Origin: Acidovorax sp. 107 | GTDB taxonomy: Bacteria > Pseudomonadota > Gammaproteobacteria > Burkholderiales > Burkholderiaceae_C | Assembly: GCF_003058055.1 (NCBI RefSeq) | Contig: NZ_QBTZ01000001.1 | Location: 3,738,001-3,802,000, forward strand | DNA: 64,000 nt | Reading direction: 5' to 3' | Part shown: positions 26,627 to 35,256 of the stretch, piece after piece | Numbering within the stretch: the stretch's first letter is position 1 | Layout: each line of letters starts with the position of its first letter | The notes under the pieces: model-generated | The model's database searches: none | What the model was told of the DNA's origin: nothing | Seen by the model: the letters and a program-made list of their open reading frames with translations, nothing else | Made by a program: the position numbers and the translations under genes

Positions 26627-27931
26627 ATGCCCCTTCCTTCCGCACCTCGGCCACGCAAGCCTCCTGCTTCTACCCCTGCGGGCGACGGCGCCAAAGCTGC
26701 GGCAACCAACCCGCTGCGGCAGTTGCGAGCGTCCGACCTGCGCGCTGTGGCGCGCCTGGCCACGCAGGCCACCACCGGCATCACCCGGGTGGCCGAGGGG
26801 GTGCACCAGTCGGTGCTGGGCACGCTGGGGCTGCCGGGCGGTGCTGAGCCTGGTCGCACGCGGGGGCTGACGGGGCTGGTGTACCAAAGCATTCGCGGGG
26901 TGACGCAGCTGGTGGATGTGGGCCTGCAGGCCGGTCTGGCAAGGCTGGAGCCTTTTTTTGCCCCGGCGACGCCTGCTGGTGAGGTGCATTGGGAGCGCGA
27001 GGCGGTCATTGCCGCGCTCAACGGTGTGATGGGCGACCGCCTGCAGCGCGACAGCAACCCGCTGTGCACGCAGATGGGCTGGTACCAGCGGGGCTTGCCC
27101 CTCAACCTGCAGGCGCTGGACTCTGCGGGCGCTGCGACGGGCAAACTGCTGGTGCTGGTGCATGGCCTGTGCATGAACGACCTGCAGTGGCTGCGCCACG
27201 GCCATGACCATGGCGCCCATCTGGCCCATTCCCTGGGCTACACCCCCGTGTACCTGCGCTACAACACGGGCCAGCACACCTCCACCAACGGGGCCGAGCT
27301 GTCGGCTCTGCTCGAATCCCTGGTGGCCTCCTGGCCCGTGCCGGTGACCGAGCTGTCCATCCTGGCACACAGCATGGGCGGGCTGGTGGCGCGCAGCGCC
27401 TGCCACCAGGCAGCCCAGACACCGGCAAGCGCCAGCGGCTGGCTGCCTCGGCTGCGCCATCTGGTCTTTCTGGGCACCCCGCACCACGGCGCGCCCCTGG
27501 AACGCGCCGGGCATTGGGTGGATGTGCTGCTGGGCAGCACCGCCTATTCGCGCCCGTTTGCACGCCTGGCCCAGCTGCGCAGCGCGGGCATCACCGACCT
27601 GCGCTACGGCCACGTGCTCGACACCGACTGGCAAGGGCGCGATCGCTTTCGCAAAAGCCCCGACCAGCGCACCCCGGTGCCTCTGCCCGCCGGGGTGGCC
27701 TGCCACGCGGTGGCTGCAACGCTGGCCGCGCGCCGCAGCCCGGTGGGCGAGCGGCTGGTGGGGGATGGGTTGGTGCCCTTGCACAGTGCGCTGGGCATCC
27801 ACGATGATGCCGGCCGGACGCTGGGATTTGACAAGGCTCGGCAAGCGGTGTTTTACCGCCTGGGGCACCTGGACCTGCTGGCGGATGCGGGCGTGGCCCG
27901 GCAGCTGGAGGACTGGATGAAGGTCCATTGA
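26627..27931 (+). CDS. Alpha/beta hydrolase, lipase-like (PGAP1-type)
   Basis: A 434-residue hydrolase. It has an N-terminal segment without a signal peptide (about 1-180), then an alpha/beta hydrolase fold with the oxyanion region LLVLVHGLCMND and the nucleophile elbow AHSMGG (serine near residue 247). LVFLGTPHHGAPLERAGHWV and a late DGLVPLHSALGIHDD acid region are present, with a histidine in GHLDLL. The pattern resembles PGAP1-like esterases and bacterial triacylglycerol lipases. Substrate unknown. It begins 45 bp after the pseudouridine synthase and ends with the small inverted repeat CATTGAT/ATCAATG (27926-27945). Confidence 0.8.
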   Translation: MPLPSAPRPRKPPASTPAGDGAKAAATNPLRQLRASDLRAVARLATQATTGITRVAEGVHQSVLGTLGLPGGAEPGRTRGLTGLVYQSIRGVTQLVDVGLQAGLARLEPFFAPATPAGEVHWEREAVIAALNGVMGDRLQRDSNPLCTQMGWYQRGLPLNLQALDSAGAATGKLLVLVHGLCMNDLQWLRHGHDHGAHLAHSLGYTPVYLRYNTGQHTSTNGAELSALLESLVASWPVPVTELSILAHSMGGLVARSACHQAAQTPASASGWLPRLRHLVFLGTPHHGAPLERAGHWVDVLLGSTAYSRPFARLAQLRSAGITDLRYGHVLDTDWQGRDRFRKSPDQRTPVPLPAGVACHAVAATLAARRSPVGERLVGDGLVPLHSALGIHDDAGRTLGFDKARQAVFYRLGHLDLLADAGVARQLEDWMKVH

Positions 27932-28038
27932 TGGATCGATCAATGCCTGGGCGGCCTGCTTTTCGACGCAGGCGGTGCTTGCCAGGCGTCGGGGCGCGGC
28001 TACCATGTCGCGTTGCGCTATATAACAAGGAGAATTGA

Positions 28039-28974
28039 GTGAGTGATGCGAAATACCGCCTGGTGACCCGCAGTGACTTTGATGGCCTGGTCTGCGCGGT
28101 GCTGCTCAATGAGCTGAACCTGATCGACGAGATCACCTTCGTCCACCCCAAGGACATGCAGGACGGCAAGGTGCCCATCACCAGCCGCGACATCACCACC
28201 AACCTGCCTTACGTGCCCGGTGCGCACCTGGTGTTCGACCACCACGAGTCCGAGACCATCCGCAACTCGGGCCGCCGCGACGAAAACCACATCATCGAGG
28301 CCCATGCTCCCTCGGCCGCGCGCGTGGTTTACAACCACTACGGCGGCAAGGCCGCGTTCCCGCGCGTCACCGACGAGATGATGGCGGCCGTGGACCAGGC
28401 CGACTCGGCCCAGTATTCGCGCGAAGACATCCTCAACCCCCAGGGCTGGGTGCTGCTGAACTACCTCATGGACTCGCGCACCGGCCTGGGACGCTTTCGC
28501 GAGTTTCGCATCAGCAACTACGCGCTGATGATGGACCTGATCCAGTACTGCCGCGACCACACCATCGACGAGATCCTGGCGCTGCCGGACGTGCAGGAAC
28601 GCGTTCAGCTCTACCGCGAGCACGCCCGCAAGGCCCAGGCCCAGCTGCAGAGCTGCGCCATCCGCATCGACAACTTGGTGGTGCTGGACCTGCGCGATGA
28701 GGAAACCATCTGGGCCACCAACCGGTTCATGATCTATGCGCTGTTCCCCCAGTGCAACATCTCCATCCACGTCATGTGGGGCCTGCAAAAGCAGAACACG
28801 GTGTTCGCCACGGGCAAATCCATCCTGGACCGCAGCAGCAAGACCCATGTGGGCAACCTGATGCTGGAGTTTGGCGGCGGTGGCCATGCTGCGGCAGGTA
28901 CCTGCCAGGTGGCCAATGACAAGGCCGACGCCATGCTCAAGACGCTGATCCAGCGCATCACCACCGACGGTTGA
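28039..28974 (+). CDS. DHH-family phosphoesterase
   Basis: A 311-residue cytoplasmic protein starting at GTG 28039 (AAGGAGAA upstream). It has TRSDFDGLVCAVLL near the start and FDHHES near residue 67 (metal-binding motifs of the DHH superfamily) and the C-terminal DHHA1 block LEFGGGGHAAAGTCQ. It may cleave short RNAs, cyclic dinucleotides or polyphosphate; the family alone does not decide. A strong terminator and the htpG heat-shock promoter follow. Confidence 0.86.
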   Translation: MSDAKYRLVTRSDFDGLVCAVLLNELNLIDEITFVHPKDMQDGKVPITSRDITTNLPYVPGAHLVFDHHESETIRNSGRRDENHIIEAHAPSAARVVYNHYGGKAAFPRVTDEMMAAVDQADSAQYSREDILNPQGWVLLNYLMDSRTGLGRFREFRISNYALMMDLIQYCRDHTIDEILALPDVQERVQLYREHARKAQAQLQSCAIRIDNLVVLDLRDEETIWATNRFMIYALFPQCNISIHVMWGLQKQNTVFATGKSILDRSSKTHVGNLMLEFGGGGHAAAGTCQVANDKADAMLKTLIQRITTDG

Positions 28975-29018
28975 GCCCCCGCGCCCCGCCTGGGTGGTGC
29001 GACGCCACCCGAAGGGGC

Positions 29019-29046
29019 CTTGAAAACCGGGCGCATGCCCCTAAAT
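29019..29046 (+). promoter_or_regulatory. Sigma-32 (heat-shock) promoter for htpG
   Basis: CTTGAAA, a 12-bp spacer, then CCCCTAAAT closely fits the sigma-32 consensus (CTTGAAA, 11-16 bp, CCCCATNT). The predicted start near 29053 falls inside the hairpin at 29044-29078, so the htpG transcript would carry only part of that hairpin. Confidence 0.7.
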
Positions 29047-29078
29047 CACGCCTGCTGGTTCGGCAGGCGTGATTTTTT
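29044..29078 (+). terminator. Strong Rho-independent terminator after the DHH gene
   Basis: Perfect 12-bp arms AATCACGCCTGC/GCAGGCGTGATT around an 8-nt loop (positions 29056-29062), then a T-run. It overlaps the -10 region of the htpG heat-shock promoter. Confidence 0.93.
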
Positions 29079-29133
29079 GTGCCGATTCCATTCGTTTCCG
29101 TTCAGACCGATTTCCACTGAGAGAGAACCCCCC

Positions 29134-31107
29134 ATGAGCAAGCAAACCCTGTCGTTCCAGGCCGAAGTGGCCCAGCTGCTGCACCTGGTCACCCATTCGC
29201 TGTATTCCAACCAGGAAATCTTCCTGCGCGAGCTGATTTCCAACGCGTCGGACGCCTGCGACAAGTTGCGCTTTGAGGGCCTGAACAACTCCGCGTTGTT
29301 CGAAGACGCACCCAATCTCGAAGTGCGCGTGACCTTCGACAAAGATGCCAAGACGCTGACCATCACCGACAACGGCATCGGCATGAGCCAGCAGGAGGCC
29401 ATTGACCACCTGGGCACGATTGCCAAGAGCGGCACCAAGGACTTCATGGGCAAGCTCTCTGGCGACCAGAAGGCGGATGCCCAGCTCATCGGCCAGTTCG
29501 GCGTGGGCTTTTACTCGGGCTTCATCGTGGCCGACAAGATCACCGTGGAATCGCGCCGCGCGGGCCTGAAGGCCGAAGAAGGCGTGCGCTGGATCAGCGG
29601 CGGCACGGGCGATTTCGAGGTTGAGGCCATCACCCGCGCCCAGCGCGGCACCAGCATCATCCTGCACCTGCGCGACGACGCCGAGGAATACCTCAACGCC
29701 TGGAAGCTCAAGCAGGTCATCGCCAAGTATTCCGACCACATCAGCCTGCCCATCCTGATGGAAAAGGAAGAGTGGAAAGACGGCGAGCTGATCAATCCAT
29801 CGGATGAAAACGGCGGCCGCCAGCCCGGTGGCATGGTCAAGACCGGCGAGTGGGAAACCATCAACAAGGCCAGCGCCCTGTGGACCCGCCCCAAAAAGGA
29901 CATCACCGAAGAACAGTACGCCGAGTTCTACAAGGCCATCAGCCACGACCACGAAGCCCCGCTGACCTGGGCGCACAACCGTGTGGAAGGCAACACCGAG
30001 TACACGCAGCTGTTGTACATCCCCGCCAAGGCCCCGTTCGATTTGTGGAACCGCGACAAGAAGGCGGGCGTGAAGCTGTACGTGAAGCGCGTGTTCATCA
30101 TGGACGACGCCGAGGCGCTGATGCCCACCTACCTGCGCTTCGTCAAGGGCGTGATCGACTCGGCCGATCTGCCGCTGAACGTGAGCCGTGAGCTGCTGCA
30201 GGAAAGCCGCGACGTGCGCTCCATCCGCGAAGGCTCGACCAAGCGCGTGCTGAGCATGCTCGAAGACCTGGCCAAGCACGATAAGCACGACATCGCGGCG
30301 AATGCCGATGGCGTGACCGATGTGGTGGACGCCGACGACAAGGCCAAGGAAGGCAAGTACACCGCGTTCTACAGCGAGTTTGGCGCGGTGCTGAAGGAAG
30401 GCCTGGGCGAGGACTTTGGCAACCGCGAGCGCCTGGCCAAGCTGCTGCGCTTTGCATCCACCACCAGCGACGCCGTGACCGTGGGCTTTGCCGACTACAA
30501 GGCCCGCATGAAGGAAGGCCAGGAGGCGATTTACTACATCACCGCCGACAGCCTGGCCGCCGCCAAGAACAGCCCGCAGCTCGAAGTCTTCAAGAAAAAG
30601 GGCATCGAAGTGCTGCTCATGACCGACCGCGTGGACGAGTGGGCGCTGAACTACCTGCACGACTTCGACGGCACCCCGCTGCAAAGCGTGGCCAAGGGCG
30701 CCGTGGACCTGGGCAAACTGCAAGACGAAGCCGAAAAGAAGGCCGCCGAAGAGGCCGCCGAAGCCTTCAAACCCGTGCTGGCCAAGCTCAAGGAAGCGCT
30801 CAAGGACAAGGCGGAAGACGTGCGCGTGACCACGCGCCTGGTCGATTCACCCGCCTGCCTGGTGGTGCAGGACGACGGCATGAGCACCCAGCTCGCCCGC
30901 ATGCTCAAGCAGGCTGGCCAGCAGGCGCCCGAGACCAAACCCGTGCTGGAGGTGAATGCCGAGCACGCGCTGGTCAAGAAGCTCGACGGCAGCGTGCACT
31001 TCCACGACTTGGCCCACATCCTGTTCGACCAGGCCCTGCTGGCCGAAGGTGGCCTGCCCGAAGACCCCGCCGCCTATGTGAGGCGCGTGAACGCCTTGCT
31101 GGTGTGA
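29134..31107 (+). CDS. htpG: Molecular chaperone HtpG (Hsp90)
   Basis: A 657-residue Hsp90. The N-terminal ATPase domain shows [20 protein letters not shown], the ATP-lid motifs DNGIGM and [11 protein letters not shown], and [15 protein letters not shown]. The middle domain contains [15 protein letters not shown]. The C-terminal dimerisation domain has no MEEVD tail, as in all bacterial forms. Length is normal. It is a cytosolic chaperone. The ATG at 29134 follows GAGAG. A sigma-32 promoter upstream and a terminator at 31180-31214 show it is a single-gene heat-shock unit. Confidence 0.98.
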   Translation: MSKQTLSFQAEVAQLLHLVTHSLYSNQEIFLRELISNASDACDKLRFEGLNNSALFEDAPNLEVRVTFDKDAKTLTITDNGIGMSQQEAIDHLGTIAKSGTKDFMGKLSGDQKADAQLIGQFGVGFYSGFIVADKITVESRRAGLKAEEGVRWISGGTGDFEVEAITRAQRGTSIILHLRDDAEEYLNAWKLKQVIAKYSDHISLPILMEKEEWKDGELINPSDENGGRQPGGMVKTGEWETINKASALWTRPKKDITEEQYAEFYKAISHDHEAPLTWAHNRVEGNTEYTQLLYIPAKAPFDLWNRDKKAGVKLYVKRVFIMDDAEALMPTYLRFVKGVIDSADLPLNVSRELLQESRDVRSIREGSTKRVLSMLEDLAKHDKHDIAANADGVTDVVDADDKAKEGKYTAFYSEFGAVLKEGLGEDFGNRERLAKLLRFASTTSDAVTVGFADYKARMKEGQEAIYYITADSLAAAKNSPQLEVFKKKGIEVLLMTDRVDEWALNYLHDFDGTPLQSVAKGAVDLGKLQDEAEKKAAEEAAEAFKPVLAKLKEALKDKAEDVRVTTRLVDSPACLVVQDDGMSTQLARMLKQAGQQAPETKPVLEVNAEHALVKKLDGSVHFHDLAHILFDQALLAEGGLPEDPAAYVRRVNALLV

Positions 31108-31138
31108 GGGTGGGCGATTTGTCGATGAAATGGCGGCA

Positions 31139-31177
31139 GGCGCTAGTGCCATAAGCGCTTGCTGCTATCAAAATATG
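31139..31177 (+). repeat. Family A dispersed repeat, copy 5
   Basis: Contains GGCGCTAGTGCCATAAGCGC followed by TTGCTGCTATCAAAATA. It stands between the htpG stop codon and the htpG terminator, so it would be transcribed in the htpG mRNA 3' end. Confidence 0.8.
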
Positions 31178-31179
31178 AG

Positions 31180-31214
31180 ACCCCGGTGGTGCCAATGCGC
31201 CACCGGGGTTTTTT
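31180..31214 (+). terminator. Rho-independent terminator of htpG
   Basis: Arms ACCCCGGTGG and CCACCGGGGT with a 10-nt loop and a run of six T. Confidence 0.93.
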
Positions 31215-31263
31215 GTTTCTGCGGGAGTGTGATGCGTGGTGCCGGGATTTCCTGCGGAGCCCG

Positions 31264-31572
31264 TCAGTCACGGGGTTCTGCCAGCGCCAGGAGGCGCGCA
31301 TGTGTCTGGTTGAGCTCAGCCGGGGTTGCGTCGATCAGGGCCTTGAGCGCGCCATCGGGCAGCAGCATGCTCTTGCGACGGTCTGCCTTGACCGGCATGT
31401 TGCGCCAGCCCGAAAGCACCAGCCAGTCCCACAACTCTGCGGACACAGGGTGCGTGACCAGCATCTTGGTGCCCTCCCGCACGATGAACACCCCCACCGC
31501 AGGCAGTGAGCCCACGGGGGCCGGCTTGCGCGGCTGGCGGATCGATAAGGCGTTGCGGATCCAGTCTTTCAT
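31264..31572 (-). CDS. Small conserved-looking protein of unknown function
   Basis: A 102-residue cytoplasmic protein convergent with htpG. I do not recognise a domain. It has a basic N-terminus (MKDWIRNALSIRQPRKPAPV), a strand-rich middle (VGVFIVREGTKMLVTHPVSA, WDWLVLSGWRNMPV) and an acidic end; there is no signal peptide or membrane segment. The frame is consistent in codon use with its neighbours, which supports a real gene. ATG at 31570-31572. Confidence 0.6.
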   Translation of the reverse strand: MKDWIRNALSIRQPRKPAPVGSLPAVGVFIVREGTKMLVTHPVSAELWDWLVLSGWRNMPVKADRRKSMLLPDGALKALIDATPAELNQTHARLLALAEPRD

Positions 31573-31732
31573 GGGGCACCCGGCGGTGAGTGGCTACAGC
31601 ATAGCCAAGATTTGCGCGCGTGCCATCTCCGGGCCATGGCACTACGGTTGTTTCTTAGAACGCATGCGTTGCGGATAATGCGCGCAGGGCCAATGCATCC
31701 GGTGCTGGCCACTTCGTTGTTTGAGAGTGTCC

Positions 31733-32245
31733 ATGCTGCGGTTCTTCCTGACTTTTGTCGTGCTCCAACTCACCCTGTTTGGCATCAACATGCTGGGGGT
31801 GGTGCAGCAGCATGTGGTGCTGCCCTGGACCGCGCTGCTGGCGCGCGGCTGCGCTGGGCTGGTGACATTGTTTGACGCATCGGCTGCTGCGGCGGGCAAG
31901 GTGCTGTGGAACACCGTCAGCGGTTTTGGCGTATCGATCGAGCCGGGTTGCAACGGCATCGAGGCGTGCATCGTGCTGTTTGCTGCAGTGATGGCGTTTC
32001 CGTCCACCTGGCGTCACAAGCTCGTGGGGCTGGGTGTGGGTTTTGTGGCAGTGCAAGGGCTGAATGTCGTGCGGGTGATCAGCCTTTTCTATCTGGGGCA
32101 ATGGAGTACCACCGCGTTCAATTTTGCCCACGAGTACCTGTGGCAGGCCCTCATCATGCTGGACGTGTTGATTGTCTGGCTGCTGTGGGTACGCGCCGGG
32201 GACCGGGCAGCGGGGCTGGCCACTGCGCCTGCCAGCGCGGGCTGA
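31733..32245 (+). CDS. xrtH: Exosortase H (XrtH)
   Basis: A 170-residue integral membrane protein with about five hydrophobic segments. The exosortase catalytic residues are visible: Cys near residue 73 in EPGCNGIEACIVLF, Arg near 113 in NVVRVISLFYLG and His near 133 in FAHEYLWQ. The short length and these motifs fit exosortase H, which processes proteins ending in an IPTLxxWG-CTERM tail. The start is taken at ATG 31733; the TTG at 31721 adds four residues. Its partner lies 32 bp downstream. No IPTL-type substrate is encoded in this window, so targets must be elsewhere in the genome. Confidence 0.85.
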   Translation: MLRFFLTFVVLQLTLFGINMLGVVQQHVVLPWTALLARGCAGLVTLFDASAAAAGKVLWNTVSGFGVSIEPGCNGIEACIVLFAAVMAFPSTWRHKLVGLGVGFVAVQGLNVVRVISLFYLGQWSTTAFNFAHEYLWQALIMLDVLIVWLLWVRAGDRAAGLATAPASAG

Positions 32246-32277
32246 TGCACCGCACGATGCCCTTCTGGAGCTTGTGA

Positions 32278-32889
32278 ATGCGCCGTCTGTCTCCGTTGAC
32301 TCTCTTCGTGTTGTCGGCCTTTGGCTGGATCTTGGCGTTGACCGCCGCGTGGTCCGTGGTGTCTGCCTGGACGTCTTATCCCGTGGGAGTGCTGTCGCAC
32401 ATGGCCCTGGAGCAGGGGGCGCCCATGTGGGTGCGGCAGGTGCGCTTGTCACCGGGTGCCATGGAGGTGGATACCGCCATCTCGGTGCCGGTGGCCCAGG
32501 CTGGGGGGCGGCGGGGAGAGGTCAGCATTGAAGTGCGCCCAGCGCACTACGCGTATGGTCTGCCCATCTTTTTGGCGCTGGTGCTCGCAGCACGTGGCAA
32601 GGGTCGACTGACCCGGGCGGTGGGCGGGTATGTACTGCTGCTGCCGTTCCAGGCGTTCAGCCTCACGATGTCGGCACTCATGCAGATGGTGCTGGCTGCG
32701 CAGACCGATATCCGGCTGCTGCGCGTCGCCCAATGGCAGATGGAGGCCATCATCTACGGCTACCAATGGGGCTCTTTGGTGGTGCCCACGCTGGCTCCCA
32801 TTCTGCTTTGGCTGTGGATGGATCGCCAGTTTGTGAGCGATGTGCTGGTGCGCGGGTGGCGTGGGGCCTTGCCGGTGGCGCCGTCGTGA
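32278..32889 (+). CDS. Exosortase H-associated membrane protein
   Basis: A 203-residue membrane protein directly after XrtH. It has an N-terminal helix (about 7-32), a periplasmic segment of about 60 residues, then three or so membrane helices (about 92-106, 116-140, 160-180). This matches the accessory membrane protein that accompanies XrtH. Its role is not established; it may help recognise or deliver CTERM substrates. Arg/Lys placement puts the N-terminus in the cytoplasm. Confidence 0.72.
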   Translation: MRRLSPLTLFVLSAFGWILALTAAWSVVSAWTSYPVGVLSHMALEQGAPMWVRQVRLSPGAMEVDTAISVPVAQAGGRRGEVSIEVRPAHYAYGLPIFLALVLAARGKGRLTRAVGGYVLLLPFQAFSLTMSALMQMVLAAQTDIRLLRVAQWQMEAIIYGYQWGSLVVPTLAPILLWLWMDRQFVSDVLVRGWRGALPVAPS

Positions 32890-32964
32890 AGGCATCTGCT
32901 GCGCACGGTCTGCCCCCACGCGGGTGCCTCCCGTATCTTGCCGCAGCGCCCGGGCCCGCCCACG

Positions 32965-34014
32965 TCAGGCCATCAGCGGTTCTTCCTGCATCGCCTCGAT
33001 CTGCTCGATCAGCATGTCCACCTGCCCGCGCCAGTAGTCGCTACTGCCGAACCAGGGGAAATTCGCGGGAAAGATCGGGTCCTGCCAGCGGCGCGCCAGC
33101 CAAGCGCTGTAGTGGATGAGGCGCAAGGTGCGCAGCGGCTCGATGAGCGCCAGCTCGCGGCGGTCGAAGCTGCGGAACTGCTCGTAGCCGTCGATCAAAG
33201 CGGCAAGCTGGTGGGTGCGCTGGCGCCGGTCGCCCGACAGCAGCATCCACAAGTCCTGCACGGCCGGGCCCATGCGCGCGTCGTCCAGGTCCACAAAGTG
33301 CGGGCCGCCGCGGCCCCATTCATCCAGCGGGGTCCAGAGGATGTTGCCGGGGTGGCAGTCGCCGTGCAGGCGGATCTGGGTGGCATTGTTCAAGCCAAAT
33401 GTGTCTGTGGTGCTAGTGGAATATGCGCTGGTAGCTATCAAATCGAGAGCTTTGTCGCACTGGGTCTTCCAGGCGGCTTGCATGTCGAGCGGGATGATCT
33501 CGTTCGTCAGCAGCCAGTCGCGCGACGCCGTGCCAAAGGTGGCCAGGTCCAGCGTGGGCCGGTGTGCAAAGGGCTGGGCGGCGCCCACGGTGTGGATGCG
33601 GGCCTGAAAGCGGCCAATCCATTCCAGCACTTCAAAATCGTCCAGCTCGGGCTGGCGCCCGCCGCGCCAGGGGCTGACGGAAAAGGCAAAGCCCTCGTGC
33701 TGGTGCAGGGTGGCGCCGTTCAGCACCAGCGGGCCCACGGCGGGCACCTCGGCCGCCATCAGCTCCGCGGCAAAGGCGTGTTCTTCGAGGATCTGCGCCT
33801 CGCTCCAGCGGCCGGGGCGGTAGAACTTGGCCACCACGCGCTCGCCCTCTTCCAGCGTGGCCTGGTACACCCGGTTTTCGTAGGACGACAGGGCCATGAG
33901 GCGGCCGTCGCCGTACAGGCCCACGCTGGCCAGCGCGTCCAGCACCTGGTCGGGGGTGAGGCGGGCGTAGGGGTGCTGGTCGGCGGGCGGATGGTCTGGG
34001 TGCGATACGGTCAT
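32965..34014 (-). CDS. srkA: SrkA/YihE-family stress-response kinase with a family A repeat inside the coding sequence
   Basis: A 349-residue kinase of the aminoglycoside-phosphotransferase fold, related to E. coli SrkA (328 residues). Motifs are YENRVYQATLEEGERVVAKFYR (ATP-binding lysine), LHGDCHPGNILW (catalytic loop) and HFVDLDDARMGP (metal-binding). Between them, residues about 188-205 (LIATSAYSTSTTDTFG) are encoded by a copy of the family A repeat read on the opposite strand. The repeat keeps the frame and lies in the stretch just before the catalytic loop. The known role of the family is Ser/Thr phosphorylation that protects against envelope and oxidative stress. Whether the insertion is tolerated is not visible, but the rest of the protein looks intact. 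Confidence 0.88.
   Translation of the reverse strand: MTVSHPDHPPADQHPYARLTPDQVLDALASVGLYGDGRLMALSSYENRVYQATLEEGERVVAKFYRPGRWSEAQILEEHAFAAELMAAEVPAVGPLVLNGATLHQHEGFAFSVSPWRGGRQPELDDFEVLEWIGRFQARIHTVGAAQPFAHRPTLDLATFGTASRDWLLTNEIIPLDMQAAWKTQCDKALDLIATSAYSTSTTDTFGLNNATQIRLHGDCHPGNILWTPLDEWGRGGPHFVDLDDARMGPAVQDLWMLLSGDRRQRTHQLAALIDGYEQFRSFDRRELALIEPLRTLRLIHYSAWLARRWQDPIFPANFPWFGSSDYWRGQVDMLIEQIEAMQEEPLMA
33409..33445 (+). repeat. Family A dispersed repeat, copy 6, inside the srkA-like gene
   Basis: Contains GTGCTAGTGGAATATGCGCT followed by GGTAGCTATCAAATC, one of the best consensus matches. It lies antisense within the coding frame and encodes about 13 residues without a stop. Confidence 0.85.
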
Positions 34015-34066
34015 GCCCGATTGTCGCCGCCCATCTGTGGGTGCCGATCGCGCCGCCTACGCTGGA

Positions 34067-35161
34067 TCAGCCCAGCAGCATGGTGGCGATGTGCCCCGTG
34101 CGCGGGTCGCCGCTGCCTGCCAGCACGCTGGCAAACAACGCCTGCGTGGCCTGGGGCCCCGCGTGGTGCTGCACCACCAGCCAGGGCTGTGGCCCCGACG
34201 ACACGGCGGTGCTGAACTGGTTCCAGGCCGCCACCAGGCGGTCGTTCAGGCCCTGGGCGCCCCAGTCGGTATGGCGCTTCTTGACCTGGGCGGGGGCAAA
34301 GAACATCACCGGGCGCGGGCCGGGCAGCTGGCCGGCGCCGCCCAGATCGCCCACATGGCTCGCGCCCACCGAGCAGCTGTAAGCCAGGCCGGTGAAGTGG
34401 GCGTGGATGCGTTGGCGCAGGCCCACGCTGCCCGCAAAGTCGATGTAGACGCTGGGCGTGGCGCCGTCGAGGGTGTCCAGTGCGTCGTAGGTGACCACGC
34501 GGTGGTAGCAGCCCAGGCTCTCGCAAAACGCCACGTTGCCGGGTGAGGTGAGGCCGATGACCTCGATGCCCTCCCGCTGTGCGAGCTGAAAGGCCGTGCC
34601 GTAGGCGGTTTTGCTCGACGCGCTGGACAGCAGCATGCGCCGGGCGCCAAAGAACTCCTGGTCGGCCAGAAAGTCGTCGATGAGCCACGAGGTGATGAAC
34701 AGCGGCCGCAGCAGCGCCTGCACGTCTTCGTTGTCGGCGCGGTACAGCCCGTCGGTGCTGGTGCGCAGGTAGTGGTTGTAGACCGCATGCAGGCCCGCGC
34801 GGTGCGGTGCACCGTCGCTGAAGCCCGTGGTGTTGACGCGCTCTGGCGACAGCACGGCCTGGCTGGCCATGGGCCAGTAGCCATACAGCCGCTCGCCCAC
34901 GGCCACGGCCGGGTGCAGCGACTGCACCACGGTGCCAAAGCCCCACACGGGCACGATGCCCCAGCCGGCCTCGCCGGTGGGGAAGAACTGCCAGTAGTTC
35001 AGCATGTCGCCCAGCGCGGCATAGGTGATGTTGTTGGCCGTGAGGGCAAACGACTCGACCCGCACGCGGACCTGGCCTTCGGCCAATGGGGTGTCGTCGG
35101 TGGTGGTCAGGCGGGTGGTGGCCAGCTGGTCCTGGCGCACGAGGAGGGTGGTGGTGCTCAT
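34067..35161 (-). CDS. DUF2855-family protein
   Basis: A 364-residue protein matching DUF2855, a relative of medium-chain reductases lacking the canonical zinc residues. It opens with an MDR-like first strand set (VRVRVESFALTANNITYAAL), then YWQFFPTGEAGWGIVPVWGF. A nucleotide-binding-like turn (SSASSKTAYGTAFQLA) and EVIGLTSPGNVAFCESLGCY follow. No enzyme activity is established. It lies 52 bp from the srkA-like gene on the same strand and may share its transcript. Confidence 0.82.
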   Translation of the reverse strand: MSTTTLLVRQDQLATTRLTTTDDTPLAEGQVRVRVESFALTANNITYAALGDMLNYWQFFPTGEAGWGIVPVWGFGTVVQSLHPAVAVGERLYGYWPMASQAVLSPERVNTTGFSDGAPHRAGLHAVYNHYLRTSTDGLYRADNEDVQALLRPLFITSWLIDDFLADQEFFGARRMLLSSASSKTAYGTAFQLAQREGIEVIGLTSPGNVAFCESLGCYHRVVTYDALDTLDGATPSVYIDFAGSVGLRQRIHAHFTGLAYSCSVGASHVGDLGGAGQLPGPRPVMFFAPAQVKKRHTDWGAQGLNDRLVAAWNQFSTAVSSGPQPWLVVQHHAGPQATQALFASVLAGSGDPRTGHIATMLLG

Positions 35162-35256
35162 GCCGCCACGCTAAACCAAAGCGTGCGCGCGCTCAAGCGG
35201 CGCGCGCCGCCTGGGCGACAGGTGTGCGGCGTGGCGGCGCGCCGGGGCCAAGGGGC

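Noticed and set aside
27926..27945. CATTGAT/ATCAATG inverted repeat at the end of the hydrolase gene as a terminator
   Set aside because: Arms are only 7 bp, AT-rich and overlap the stop codon, with no T-run.
23747..28006. A 1419-codon open frame on the minus strand
   Set aside because: It lies opposite four well-supported genes (GGDEF/EAL, pseudouridine synthase, hydrolase). It has no ribosome site or recognisable domain and has the His/Gln/Arg-rich composition typical of antisense frames in high-GC DNA.
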